From positions 1 to 35,472 of the forward strand of contig CAJNOQ010001130.1 in the NCBI GenBank assembly GCA_905250885.1: DNA of 35,472 nucleotides. Reading direction: 5' to 3'. The translations under genes were made by a program, and so were the position numbers. Below the pieces are notes generated by a model. That model made no database searches. It saw only the letters and a program-made list of their open reading frames with translations, and was not told the DNA's origin. The stretch comes from Didymodactylos carnosus (Eukaryota > Rotifera > Eurotatoria > Philodinida > Philodinidae). Below are positions 11,916 to 21,532 of the stretch, piece by piece (position 1 is the first letter of the stretch; every line of letters starts with the position of its first letter).

Positions 11916-13565
11916 TAATGTAACTTTATTCGGTCCAATTGGCGATCATTTTTATACTAATTAGCTTCTTTTTCTTTTTTTTGATCGCATTTGGGAAATC
12001 GTCACAAATATTATCAGAACTAAAAAAAGATGATTTAAGTTATGATAAATTTTTACATTTTGTTTGTTTGTGAAACAAAAGATGTGCAGCTCTTCTCTTG
12101 GTTTTTTCTTTTTGTTACTGAAGAAGATAAGAAAAGCTGTTTTTGAGTATGAAGAAGAAAAAAATTTGCCCTCTTATGCACGTAATAGACAGCACATGGC
12201 TAACAGATCATATGTAGAAATAATAATAGTAATAATAATAATAATAATTTGTATTAATAAAAACAATTTTCGTTCATTAATGTTTCTTGTTCCGTTCGAG
12301 AAAATGATCTCTCCTTTTCTTCTCATATATATATATATATATAAATATGAGTCAAATATATTTTTGCGCTAATCTTTCTCCTTTTTCTTTCACATTCGAG
12401 TCTATTGAACGAGCGAAAAAAAGAAAAAATACACAATAAACGACAACTAAAGCTGAACAAAAAGGCTGATGTTATTTTTTACCTTGTAAGAAAGAATTTT
12501 AAATATTCATACTGACAGAAATATAAGTTTTTCTTCTCTTTATTCTTTTTTGATTTCCATTGAATGTGTAAGCTCGAAATACTAAGTCTGCAAACTAATA
12601 AACAATTAATATTGTTTATTAGTTTGCAGACTTAGTATAAAATGTTAAACATTTTCTCGTTATGATTAGTAAAGTCTATTGTACAGTGTAAGTTAATATG
12701 TCATGCGAATAATGAGCGTTCACGTTCGCGAAAAGAGAGATATCAAAGATGATCGATTTCTCTTCACCCTGATACTCAATATCGTGCGTCGTGTTCTGAA
12801 AGAACATTATCTCACATTATATTTCGGTACTACATGGTCAATCATGATAGATATGAGACAGTCGCGGAAGATGTTCGAAGAGAGAAGAAATTTATTCGTA
12901 AGATTGTCTAAATACGTATTCTCACACATCCTATGATTACTCTGCTTGTTTTTTTTTTGTTCTATTGAATCTTTTGCTGCTGCTGCTATTACTCCAAAAA
13001 GAAAATGAAAAATATTTGTCACGCAATGAATGATCTCTTTTGAGATTTTTTTTTATATAGTATAAAACTTATTAGAAATGCATGTGTATAAAAATTCACG
13101 GTTGGTCATAAGAGATTTAATAAAAACGAGATTACTATTTATGATTAATTAGTCTTATAGCTATTCGAATACCTTCTCCTATGGGGGACATCTATCTATA
13201 ATTCGAAATAAGAGAAATTCGAAATTTATGTAAATCGTCACTATTTAAAACTATCGAAAAATAACAATAATAGAAGATCATTTTCTTTTTGAGCATCAAA
13301 CTCTTTAATATAGTAAATGAGAAATTAAAAGAAAATCAAAAGATTAGCAGTTGAATGATGATAAACAAATTCTACAGTTAATTGTGTAATGATAAGATAA
13401 CCACTGTAGCAAATTGAATAGTCTCAATGAGTCTAAAATGTGAAATTCATACAGAAAGTTTTCGTGTATATAAATTGTTCAAATCGTAGTTCATCATATA
13501 AAATTAGGTAAATTAACTTTTACTTATCATATTTATCTGAACGTAGTCAATTTCTTCATTATGAG
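11916..13565. other. AT-rich spacer with simple repeats
   Basis: (AAT)n lies at 12219-12249 and (AT)n at 12325-12343. Open frames of 70-100 codons overlap these tracts and have no recognisable motif. A frame at 12703-12936 (+) has a more mixed composition, but it has no splice context and a counterpart of similar length on the other strand, so I do not call it. Confidence 0.45.
12579..12638. repeat. Perfect 28-bp palindrome with 4-nt loop
   Basis: The arms 12579-12606 and 12611-12638 are exact inverted copies containing TAAGTCTGCAAACTAATAA, separated by TAAT. It would extrude as a cruciform or fold as a strong hairpin in RNA. No T run follows that would suggest a terminator. Confidence 0.85.
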
Positions 13566-13881
13566 ATGGAAAAAGTGAAAAAAAGATTGAAACTTTGTGA
13601 ACACCATAAGATGTTCAACACTGTTCAAACAACTGATCGAAGAACTGATTTAAATTCTTTAGGATATGAAGAACTTAATTTTTGTTTTTTCAACAAAAAT
13701 TGAATTTTTCACACTCATTTTAGTTTTTTTAGAAATTGAAATCTTCGAAAAGTGGAAAAGCACAAAATTTTTTCTTTTCAATTCTTTGAAGATCTCGAAA
13801 TTCAAAAAAGAAAAAGTAAATCAAAAAGTTGTCGATTATCACTTCTGCTGTGATGATCCTAATATACAGAACGTGCATTAA
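13566..13881 (+). pseudogene. Possible decayed coding relic
   Basis: An ATG at 13566 opens a 45-codon frame with mixed, lysine-rich composition that ends near 13701. The next frame over continues about 13735-13881 with similar composition and ends in a TAA. The AG at 13729-13730 in a T-rich context could mark an acceptor, but I cannot find a convincing donor, so a frameshifted relic fits as well as a spliced gene. No family was recognised. Confidence is low. Confidence 0.2.
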
Positions 13882-14313
13882 TATTTTCATACAAAAATTT
13901 AGATTCATTTTCTAAAATTTCTATCGAATGTACAATAATACGCAGATTTCAAGGACAACAGGAACGGTCCAGTTGGTCTTCTGATCATCGGTCGGATTTT
14001 GTGTTACGTTTTCACAATTCGTATGCGAGTCTGTTTGTCAATATTTATACAGTATAAGAAAAAGAATTCAGACCTATGTGATTATTGACATAGTCTTGAT
14101 AAAAAAAAAAAAATCGAACCCAGGGAACTGAAAAAGAAGAAGAATTAAAAATAGATTTTATGAAAAAATGAAGAACAAAAATGAGTTTATATAAAACAAC
14201 TCATATAGGGAACTCTTATAAAAAAAAGTACTCAACGTTAGTTCTCGAGATAATAAAAAAATTCTATTTTTAAAATTTTTCAATGAGTTTTCTGTCTGGG
14301 ACAAATGAACAAT

Positions 14314-14801
14314 TTATTCTAAGTTCTCCGAAGTTTGCAAATTTTTCACTATGTATTCGCTTTTAAGAAATGTCTCATCATCGTTACAATTGTTAGGATT
14401 AATTCGAATGGGATCTCTGCATGATAAAAGATTCCAAAAAACTTCAACATCTAATTCTTTTCGAGTTCTTTGAGAAATTTGATAAATTCAACTAAATCTG
14501 GGATAATTTTACTTCTCTGTTTATATATGCTGTATCCTCTTTCAAATAACGAATCGATTTTCTTCAAGAACACAAATTTTCTATCATCTCTGCTAGGACA
14601 ATTTGCTCTTCTTAAATTCCGTACAAGAAACTTTCCTTTAACTTGATTTTTGCTTGAATACGAATACTCAGACACATTGTTCTCACACACTCCTTTCTGT
14701 TCATCGAACGCTGAATGATTCACGTAATATCTCTCGTTGATCTTTAACTTACACAAAAAATGAAACAATTTACTACTTAAAACGAATGTTATTGTTTCCT
14801 A
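14314..14801 (-). pseudogene. Frameshifted coding relic, unrecognised
   Basis: On the minus strand an open frame of about 115 codons runs from just below 14801 to a TAG at 14451-14453. A second frame overlapping that stop then runs 47 codons to a TAA at 14314-14316. Both have mixed composition (Cys, Trp, Arg-Asp rich) and less A/T bias than the neighbours, unlike chance frames here. The break lies in the short A run at about 14460, as expected for a one-base indel. The 5' end has no ATG. A TTTCTTTAG just upstream could be a splice acceptor, making this an internal exon. I recognise no domain. It could be a decayed host gene or transposon-borne sequence. Confidence 0.35.
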
Positions 14802-14816
14802 AAGAAACTTTTTTTT

Positions 14817-15899
14817 GGGGTTGACATTGAATATTTTCAGGTATCACAAATTAAGAGATCTAACGCAGATTAATGTACCAATATGTACTTGATTAAAAAG
14901 AATTATTTGTATCGAATATTTTCTGGTGTGCACTACACTAAGAAGTATACAACATTATTTATTTACAGAAATTTTTGTCAGTTTATCTGCTGGAGAACTC
15001 GAGTCGGTCCTAAAAAATTATAGTAGCAGCGTACAAACATCTGATTTTTGAACTTAGATCTATTTTCTGATAAAACAACAGATTTCTAAATAATTACACT
15101 TAAGCTTTTCGAATTTTTGCTTTGTAATGTCATATTAAAATTAAAAAAACAGAATATAAAGTCACAATATGCCTTTTTTCACATATTAAATTCGAACTCT
15201 TCAGCATGTGTTGAAAGGAAAATTTTTTTGCGATTGTATACAACCTCATTATTGTGATGTTCTCTCATTAGAATGACAGATAAAAGTTAAAAACCAATTT
15301 TATCACGAGATCAACCATCTGTAAAAGTTTGGCAAAGAGCGGACATATAGATATTGAGACAAGTGGACGATTTTAACGCTATATATGACCCACGACTAGA
15401 ATCATATCACCATTCTAGAATAGAGATAAATCAAGCTTCACTCTACCAAATCTTAATGTCCGGCTTCTACTCCATCTGAAGTTAGTTCTAGAACTGATCA
15501 TTTCATATAAAGTTCGATACTTTTTTTTTGCTTTTTATTGAATCTGATCTTTCTTTATTCTTTTTTTCTTTATTGTAATTAACTGTCACATTCTCTGATG
15601 TCATTGTGATTATTTTTCGTCATCAAATAAGTCAATGACAAATGATTATTCTTTAGATATAAGTCCTATAAATATATCAGAATTCTCTCTCTTTCTACTA
15701 AAATATGTGACACTTGATGAGAAAACGTCTGTATTATCACCACATTAACTACTCACTAAGATACAAGGTTATAATATAAAGACTAAGAAATGAATGACAA
15801 AAAAAAGTAAACAATAATGAGAATTCGAATAAATAGTTTTTAGTCTTTTTTTTCTTCAAATATACAAAAATTAACTTTCAGATTATTATCAATTCTATT
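14817..15899. other. Upstream region of the 15.9-kb gene
   Basis: AT-rich with no supported gene. It must hold the promoter and any 5' untranslated exon of the gene at 15929, but I see no core promoter motif that stands out from the A/T background. Confidence 0.4.
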
Positions 15900-15922
15900 T
15901 TTTTTTTTTTTTCTATTATTAG
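15900..15922 (+). promoter_or_regulatory. Splice acceptor just upstream of start codon
   Basis: A run of T followed by CTATTATTAG ends six bases before the chosen ATG. It is a strong acceptor, so the mRNA 5' end is joined either to an untranslated exon further upstream or to a trans-spliced leader. Trans-splicing is known in bdelloid rotifers. Confidence 0.6.
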
Positions 15923-15928
15923 GATGCC

Positions 15929-16657
15929 ATGGGTACGACAGAATCGTCACAATCATCCGAATTGGGTCAAACATTTCATCGGCAATCACCAAATGTAGCT
16001 CGTCTAATACATAGTGAAAATAGTCGTAGTCCACAAATGGAATATGAATTTCCTATTGATGGACATTTATCACATTCACATCATCGTCGTGGTCTAGGAT
16101 TTTCATCATCATCATCATCATCATCACATCATCATTCTACACATGAAAATAATAATTTAACAACAAATACAACAAATAATTTACATCAAGATAATATACA
16201 AACACATAATAATAAACAATCGACCGATAGTGTATGGTTATCATTTACATCATGTTTTGGTTGTGGATCAAGACATTCACATACACCACCAAGTCCTATG
16301 AGAGAAAAAGTACATGCTATAAGAATTGTACGTGCATCAAATGATTTAACACCTGCTGTATTCGATTCACATTATAATATTATTACACTTGAACAATTAC
16401 GAGAATGTGATCAAACCGGTGGTAATAATAATAATGATTTAATAAATAATTCATCTAATGGACAAGATAATAATAATAATACAGATGGTCAGAATGGTAA
16501 TAATCATACATCTTATTCGTTTAATACAATAACAAATTCAGCACAAAGTGGAAGAACAAAAAAGAAGAAAAAACGTGGTAATTCATCTACATCAGGTGGT
16601 GGAGATGAAACAGTATCATCTCCTACATCAACAGAATCAATGGCAAATCGTATTTAG
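15929..16657 (+). CDS. Low-complexity protein with N-terminal myristoylation-like motif
   Basis: A 242-residue protein in a single coding exon. It starts MGTTES, which has Gly2 and Ser6 as in N-myristoylation sites, so membrane attachment through a lipid is plausible. A Ser run (59-66) and His cluster (67-69) are followed by Asn-rich stretches (74-95, 166-191). Between them is the only complex part, residues about 99-165, with CFGCG at 109-113 (possible palmitoylation), PPSPM at 120-124 and a segment ending LEQLREC. A basic KKKKKR tract lies at 211-216, before a Ser/Thr/Gly-rich tail. The middle block is the likely conserved core. An ATG five bases upstream (15924) is out of frame and opens only 24 codons. 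A polyadenylation signal follows at 16766. I do not recognise the family, and a cytosolic membrane-tethered adaptor is only a guess. Confidence 0.75.
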   Translation: MGTTESSQSSELGQTFHRQSPNVARLIHSENSRSPQMEYEFPIDGHLSHSHHRRGLGFSSSSSSSSHHHSTHENNNLTTNTTNNLHQDNIQTHNNKQSTDSVWLSFTSCFGCGSRHSHTPPSPMREKVHAIRIVRASNDLTPAVFDSHYNIITLEQLRECDQTGGNNNNDLINNSSNGQDNNNNTDGQNGNNHTSYSFNTITNSAQSGRTKKKKKRGNSSTSGGGDETVSSPTSTESMANRI

Positions 16658-16765
16658 TTATTCTATATGTTATACATTTTTAGGCTAAATGCTGCCGGTC
16701 GGCTTTACAGAACGTGTGAAAGGAAAAATGTTGCAATATGATTAGAATTAGTTTTTGTATTAAAA

Positions 16766-16771
16766 AATAAA
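16766..16771 (+). promoter_or_regulatory. Polyadenylation signal AATAAA
   Basis: Canonical AATAAA 109 bases after the TAG of the preceding gene. It supports ending that gene here rather than splicing it into the next one. Confidence 0.5.
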
Positions 16772-17617
16772 ACACACACAAAGAAAGAAACGAGTAAAAT
16801 AATTGAGTTTTTAAATCAAAAAAAAAACCAACAACAAATATTTATGTTTTTTTTCTTCATCTTTTTTTTTTTCTTTCTTTTTCTGAAATTTTATTTTATA
16901 TTTTGTTCTTGTTTTTTATTTTATTTTTTGTCGTGTATATTTGGAAAATCTCAACCATAAAGAAAAACAAAATAATAATAATAATCAAACAAAAAAAAAA
17001 ATTCGAATATTGAATAATCGTAAACAAATTTCAATGATATGCTAGAAAGTCAAATTATCTCAATTTGTACTTACGTTTGACACACTATCAAGACAAATAT
17101 TGGAAAAAAAAACGTTGAATGAATAACGAATATAGAGACGTAGGAGAATAATAACAATCCACTTTTTTTTGTAAATATCAACAAAAGTCACATTCATTTA
17201 AGAATGATGTTGTACACTCTTTACTCTCAATTCTTTACTGATAAAATTGTTATCAGACGAGTGAATAAGACATTGTGCATTTTTTCAAGAATCATAAAAC
17301 AGAGAAGAAAAAAAACGCGTGTGTGTGTGTATGTATATGAATGTTTGAATAAGGAATAAGATTAAAGGTTATCTATGTAATTATTTTTTAAGAAGAGATC
17401 ATAGAGAAAAAAACATGATTAATCTTGAAAAATATTTTATTATTAATGTCACTTTTACTTGTCAACATATTCTATTGATATTGACATAGTATCATTAAAT
17501 TATGTTACTTGTTTGTCATCAGCTCTTACATTAAATACTAACTTTTAGTTCATTGTACGGAAATAGTAGTCGTTTTTTTGTCCCAAAAAAAGAAGCGTTT
17601 TATTCTTTTATCAACGA
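16772..17617. other. Intergenic spacer between two + strand genes
   Basis: AT-rich, with A/T runs and a short (GT)n at about 17319-17330. It presumably carries the promoter of the gene at 17618. No gene or repeat of note is visible. Confidence 0.5.
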
Positions 17618-18471
17618 ATGCAGGATTCAGTCGACTTATCGAAAACTTCTTCTAAAAGACGCAATACCGTAAATATTCTTTTGATTTTTTTTTCTTGATA
17701 AAAAAAAATGATCTCTTTGTTTTGTAGCAACAAGATCACATAGATGATGAAGCATTTCCGTTAGTTGATCATGATTGTTATTCTACAACTCATGAAATAC
17801 CATCTCATTCAAAATTAACAATACCAAAACGTTTATCACGATTTAATTTTCTTTCAAATTATGATGATACAAGTTTATTATCATTTGATCGTAATTTATC
17901 AACAACAAATATTAGTTCAAAATGGACAATAGTTCGACAACGTTTACCAGATATTTTAGCTATGAGTGAAACATATCGTCCACGTACAGTTAAAGCACAA
18001 ATATATTTTTTACGTGCTCTAATGCATTATAGAGAATTAATGAGTGAACAAGAAATGAAATTTAATGAAGATGATAATACAATAACAAATGTTGTTGTAG
18101 ATGTTTGTGGACGTAAACGTACAATTAAATTAAAACGAATACCAGCTGATCAATATGTTCATGTTGATATTGATGATATTAATTTTGATATACCAACAAG
18201 ACAATTTATTATGGCAATGAGTGCTAATCATCATCGATCATTTGATAATACACCATTAGCATTTATTACAAATATTGTATTAGATGTATCAAAATCAAAA
18301 ATTGTTAAAGAAGATCAACAACAAAAACGTCAAAGATTAGAATTTAAATTTGTACGTTCAACATTTATTGTTTATGTTTTATTTATTGGATTTATGGTTA
18401 TATTAGCACTTATTAGTGCAACAAGTACAGTGTTAAAAATGAAAAATTTTTATGAAATATCAAAACAATAA
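17618..18471 (+). CDS. Orphan protein with one C-terminal membrane helix
   Basis: Two exons, 17618-17668 (17 codons, phase 0) and 17728-18471, joined across a 59-nt GT-AG intron, give 264 residues. The start is the ATG at 17618. Starting at a later Met (17962) would discard about 95 residues that use the same codon style as the rest. Residues 18-95 are acidic and Ser/Thr-rich. Residues 96-215 look like a folded domain with alternating hydrophobic strands (for example TNVVVDVC and YVHVDIDD) and a basic RKRTIKLKR patch. Residues about 230-252 form one hydrophobic helix, followed by 12 mostly polar residues, so the topology is tail-anchored or single-pass. There is no signal peptide. I do not recognise the family. 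The TAA is followed by a donor-like GTAAGT at 18496, so a 3' untranslated intron is possible. Confidence 0.8.
17669..17727 (+). other. 59-nt intron
   Basis: GTAAAT at the donor, then a T-rich tract and TTTGTAG at the acceptor. The length matches the short introns of the gene at 25.8 kb. Confidence 0.85.
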
Positions 18472-18785
18472 GAAAAAAGAAAATCTAAATGCAAAGTAAG
18501 TAGTCTGTACGTATGAATAATTTCGATTGAATATCAAAATATTTGATTTCATTCAGTAATATTAAATAAGTAATGAACTTAGCGATTTATTTATCAACAC
18601 TTGATATTCACTAATTAGGAGCATTTGACATTATAGGCGTTGAATAATGATGTGATAACTTTTCTGAGAGCATAACTGTGACACTTTCATAAACTAAATA
18701 CAGTCACATTTATATGAGTAAAATGTAGTCACGTTTTCCTATGAATAAACTTTTTCTTTGTTTTGGCTCATTGAGATAGGTCCTA

Positions 18786-20283
18786 CACTGTAAAAAGTAA
18801 AGTGTATTATTAGGTGTGTCAATCTTCTAAACGTTCACTCGATATCGAAAAGTGTGTACCTCCTCTAAATGGTCAATTTCGGTGTGTAAAAAGCTAGGTG
18901 TGTTAAAAAGATTTCTTATTTTTCATTTTTTTTCCGAACTACTACATCAAATGAAAACATAATTTCAGAATCATGATCATCCTCTTCGAAAGCATATATG
19001 CTGTCATTTTCCAGCAAAAACGGATGAGAAAAAAAAGTGTAAAAAACCATCGCTATATCGGCGTGACCAGCTAACTATGCCACCGTAACAGAATTCCGCG
19101 GCGATTTTTGATCATTTTGTTTTGCCTAAAATTCCTAAATTGACTGACGTAGAGCATCGTCGGACATCTTAAATTGAAGAGAAAAGTCTGGTTAATATTT
19201 TAAAACGTTTTTCAACCTTACAGCATGTTTTATTGAAAAGCTGTAACCTAAACATTGGACACTAGTTTTGCAAAACCTATAATCGAAAAAATTAAAAACT
19301 ACTATCCGCCCCAAAATACAAGACCATCGGTTGCTTTTGGAATAACGTAATCATACTGATAGATAGCAGCCTGCGGTTTCCATTATCGTGTTGTTAAGAC
19401 CCTAAGGCATGTTTTTGTAAGCAGAAATTTGTTTCAAAATTTTCTGGAAGTCCCATTTTCCAGAGGGTCTTTGGAAAACCAGCTCCGTTCTCAGAAAACT
19501 AACATACAATATTAGTAATTTTTTTGCATGTGTAGGTAGTCTGGACGTTACTCTACAAAATTATGCAAGTTGCAGCTCTCCAGCTATCGCTGTTTGGACA
19601 GGGCTCGCTTTTCCGCGCGTGTCTATCTGCGAACAGACATCTCTGAGAATCTTGAAATGCCATGGAATATAGGTGATCGACTACGCTGCGCATAGTGACA
19701 ACACTTGTTTTTGTGTAGAAATGAATACAACTTCGTCAGAGGCATTTTAGTGAAAAACCGGTTATTCGCCTGTTACCAGCCAAAATTAAAATCCTTATAT
19801 CTCGGTCAAATGTCATATGACCCAAGGAAACTTTCAGGAAACGCTCAGAACAGCTCATAAATCATAATGAAAGACGAAAAAGTGAATTCCAGCTGAGCAT
19901 GGTTTAAAGTTTTCCAGAAACCTCCTGGAAAACCGCAAAGCCTCAGTGTCAAAGCTTCTTCAGATTAAGATGCTCGACGACACTCTGCGGTTGTCAATTT
20001 AGAAATTGTAGGGAAAACAGAATGATGAAAAACCGTTACAGAATTCTGGTTATGGTAGCAGAGTTAGCTGGCCACGCCGATACGGTAGATTTAAACAAAC
20101 GATTGATGAACCTAAGGCATTTCCAACACACATGGTTTAGACAAGTAGACTATATCATTGATCTCAGTATGTAGAGCCGTCCGTCACTTCTCAGTGTGTA
20201 CTGTACACGCCTACTGCGTGCACTGGGAATCCACTTGGCGTTCACTTTATGCGTGCTATTACACACTTTATTTTGTATAGTGT
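18786..20283. mobile_element. 1.5-kb composite element with nested inverted repeats
   Basis: The ends resemble each other inverted: ACACTGTAAAAAGTAAAGTG on the left, against ACACTATACAAAATAAAGTG read inverted from the right. Inside, a longer pair of arms (about 19047-19190 and about 19965-20095) contains TCGGCGTGACCAGCTAACT and its inverted match. The unit is clearly more GC-rich than its surroundings. No open frame resembles a transposase and no target duplication was found. The inner arms match the 9405-10097 element, so a smaller family member may be nested in a larger one, or the whole may be one element with a long subterminal repeat. Confidence 0.6.
19047..20095. mobile_element. Foldback element, copy 2 of the family at 9405
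   Basis: Imperfect inverted arms of about 140 bp bound a centre of roughly 770 bp with no coding. Shared with the 9405-10097 element, in the same order, are TAACTMTGCYACCG and CTTAAATTGAAGAGAAAAGT. Both copies lack an open frame of transposase size. Confidence 0.65.
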
Positions 20284-21282
20284 TTATTCCTTAGAGAACT
20301 AACTTTCAAACTGTTGTCATTCCGAGAATATAACATATGCATTGCTACACCCATAGGTTTTGGGTGTCATCTGTCGATATAAAACATATTTTTTTCTACA
20401 AACAAAATATGTGTGTGTTAGTTCTCTTCTTTCTACTATGCATTTCAGTATATCACTGTTTTTTGAATAACTTTTGATAGGAAAGAAATTGAGCCTTGCG
20501 GTTTTGCCGTTCGAGAGGAAACAGCCGGGACCATCGATCTATGGGAAAATAAAACTACGCCAAGTTACACGCCTATGTTTATTTTCCGAAAAAAAATTTC
20601 GAAAACCTAATGAAAACCTAGTTTTACGAAACATAGGGCTTTCGGGCTATTCTAGTAAATTATAAAACTCATTACTCATCCAGACTGCTTCATACTTTTA
20701 GGATAAATATGATTATACAACAGAAAATGAATATATGTATGTTTTTGATTTGAAGGTTTTCTGAAAAACATTTTGAGAAACCAGAGTGTTAATTTTGAGA
20801 TCTGTAGTATTATTACTAGCGAGGTATAGTTGAACATGAATCTCAGTATATATAAAAAGTATGAAGCGGTTTTGAGCTTTTTAATAGGTAAAAACGATCC
20901 TATTTAACCATATTTTCAGCAGGTTTTCGAATTTCTTCGAATGTTCTATGGCCTAACACAGTTGTTCGCCTGGTCCCAACTTGTCTAAATATTTTCTTCT
21001 AACATACATCGGGGGTTCATTTTAATGTTTTCACAGATGTTATCAAGTTTTATCGAAACAGCACTGTACTTTTAACAAGTTTAGTCAAGTGCGACTTAAT
21101 GGAATGTAATTAGTATAATATTCGTAATTATTATATGCCTTAAAGCATAATCTTTATCATTTTTTTTAACTTTGATACAGAAAAAAACTAACAAGGCTAA
21201 CTTTATTGATACTAAAAATAAAAGAATTAAAAGAAATACGTCGCTTATAAACATTTGCATCAGAAGAAGTAAAATAAACTCC
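20284..21282. other. Spacer without recognised gene
   Basis: Mixed-composition sequence in its first 400 bases, then AT-rich. Open frames here are short, unlike any family I know, and not supported by splice sites or start context. Confidence 0.45.
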
Positions 21283-21532
21283 CTAGTGAAACTTCTTGTA
21301 CCCAAGAAATGGAAAAAACATCAAGAAGTCAAAAACTTGAACTCTTGAATCTTTTACTCAAGATCTCGATGAAGATCTTGGTACAAAAAGTCAAGAAATT
21401 ATAAGATGTTCAAGATCCTGACTTCTCGAAATCTTGCAATTTCTTATCAAAATCATGATAAGAAATTGCAGATTAAGATCTTAATGAAAAAGTTCAAGAA
21501 GTTAAGATCTTGCTTACAAGAAGTTTCTCTAG
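21283..21532. mobile_element. 250-bp hairpin element rich in CAAGAAG/AAGATCTTG
   Basis: The ends CTAGTGAAACTTCTTGTA (21283-21300) and its inverted copy (21515-21532) bound a segment made of repeated CAAGAAGT and AAGATCTTG motifs in both orientations. At its centre is an exact 15-bp palindrome, TGCAATTTCTTATCA (21435-21449) against 21456-21470. It is non-coding. Confidence 0.6.

Noticed and set aside
12703-13022. Overlapping 77-codon plus and 71-codon minus frames
   Set aside because: Both are single short frames overlapping each other, with no motif or splice context, so neither can be preferred.
14105-14130. tRNA-like B box (GGGTTCGAT on the minus strand)
   Set aside because: No acceptor stem, A box or cloverleaf can be formed around it.
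15924-15998. Alternative ATG five bases upstream of the 15929 start
   Set aside because: It opens only 24 codons in another frame, whereas the 15929 frame runs 242 residues.
15929-18471. A single gene joining the 15929 and 17618 reading frames
   Set aside because: The first frame ends in a stop followed by AATAAA at 16766. The second has its own ATG and an in-phase short intron. No donor in the first frame gives a better join.
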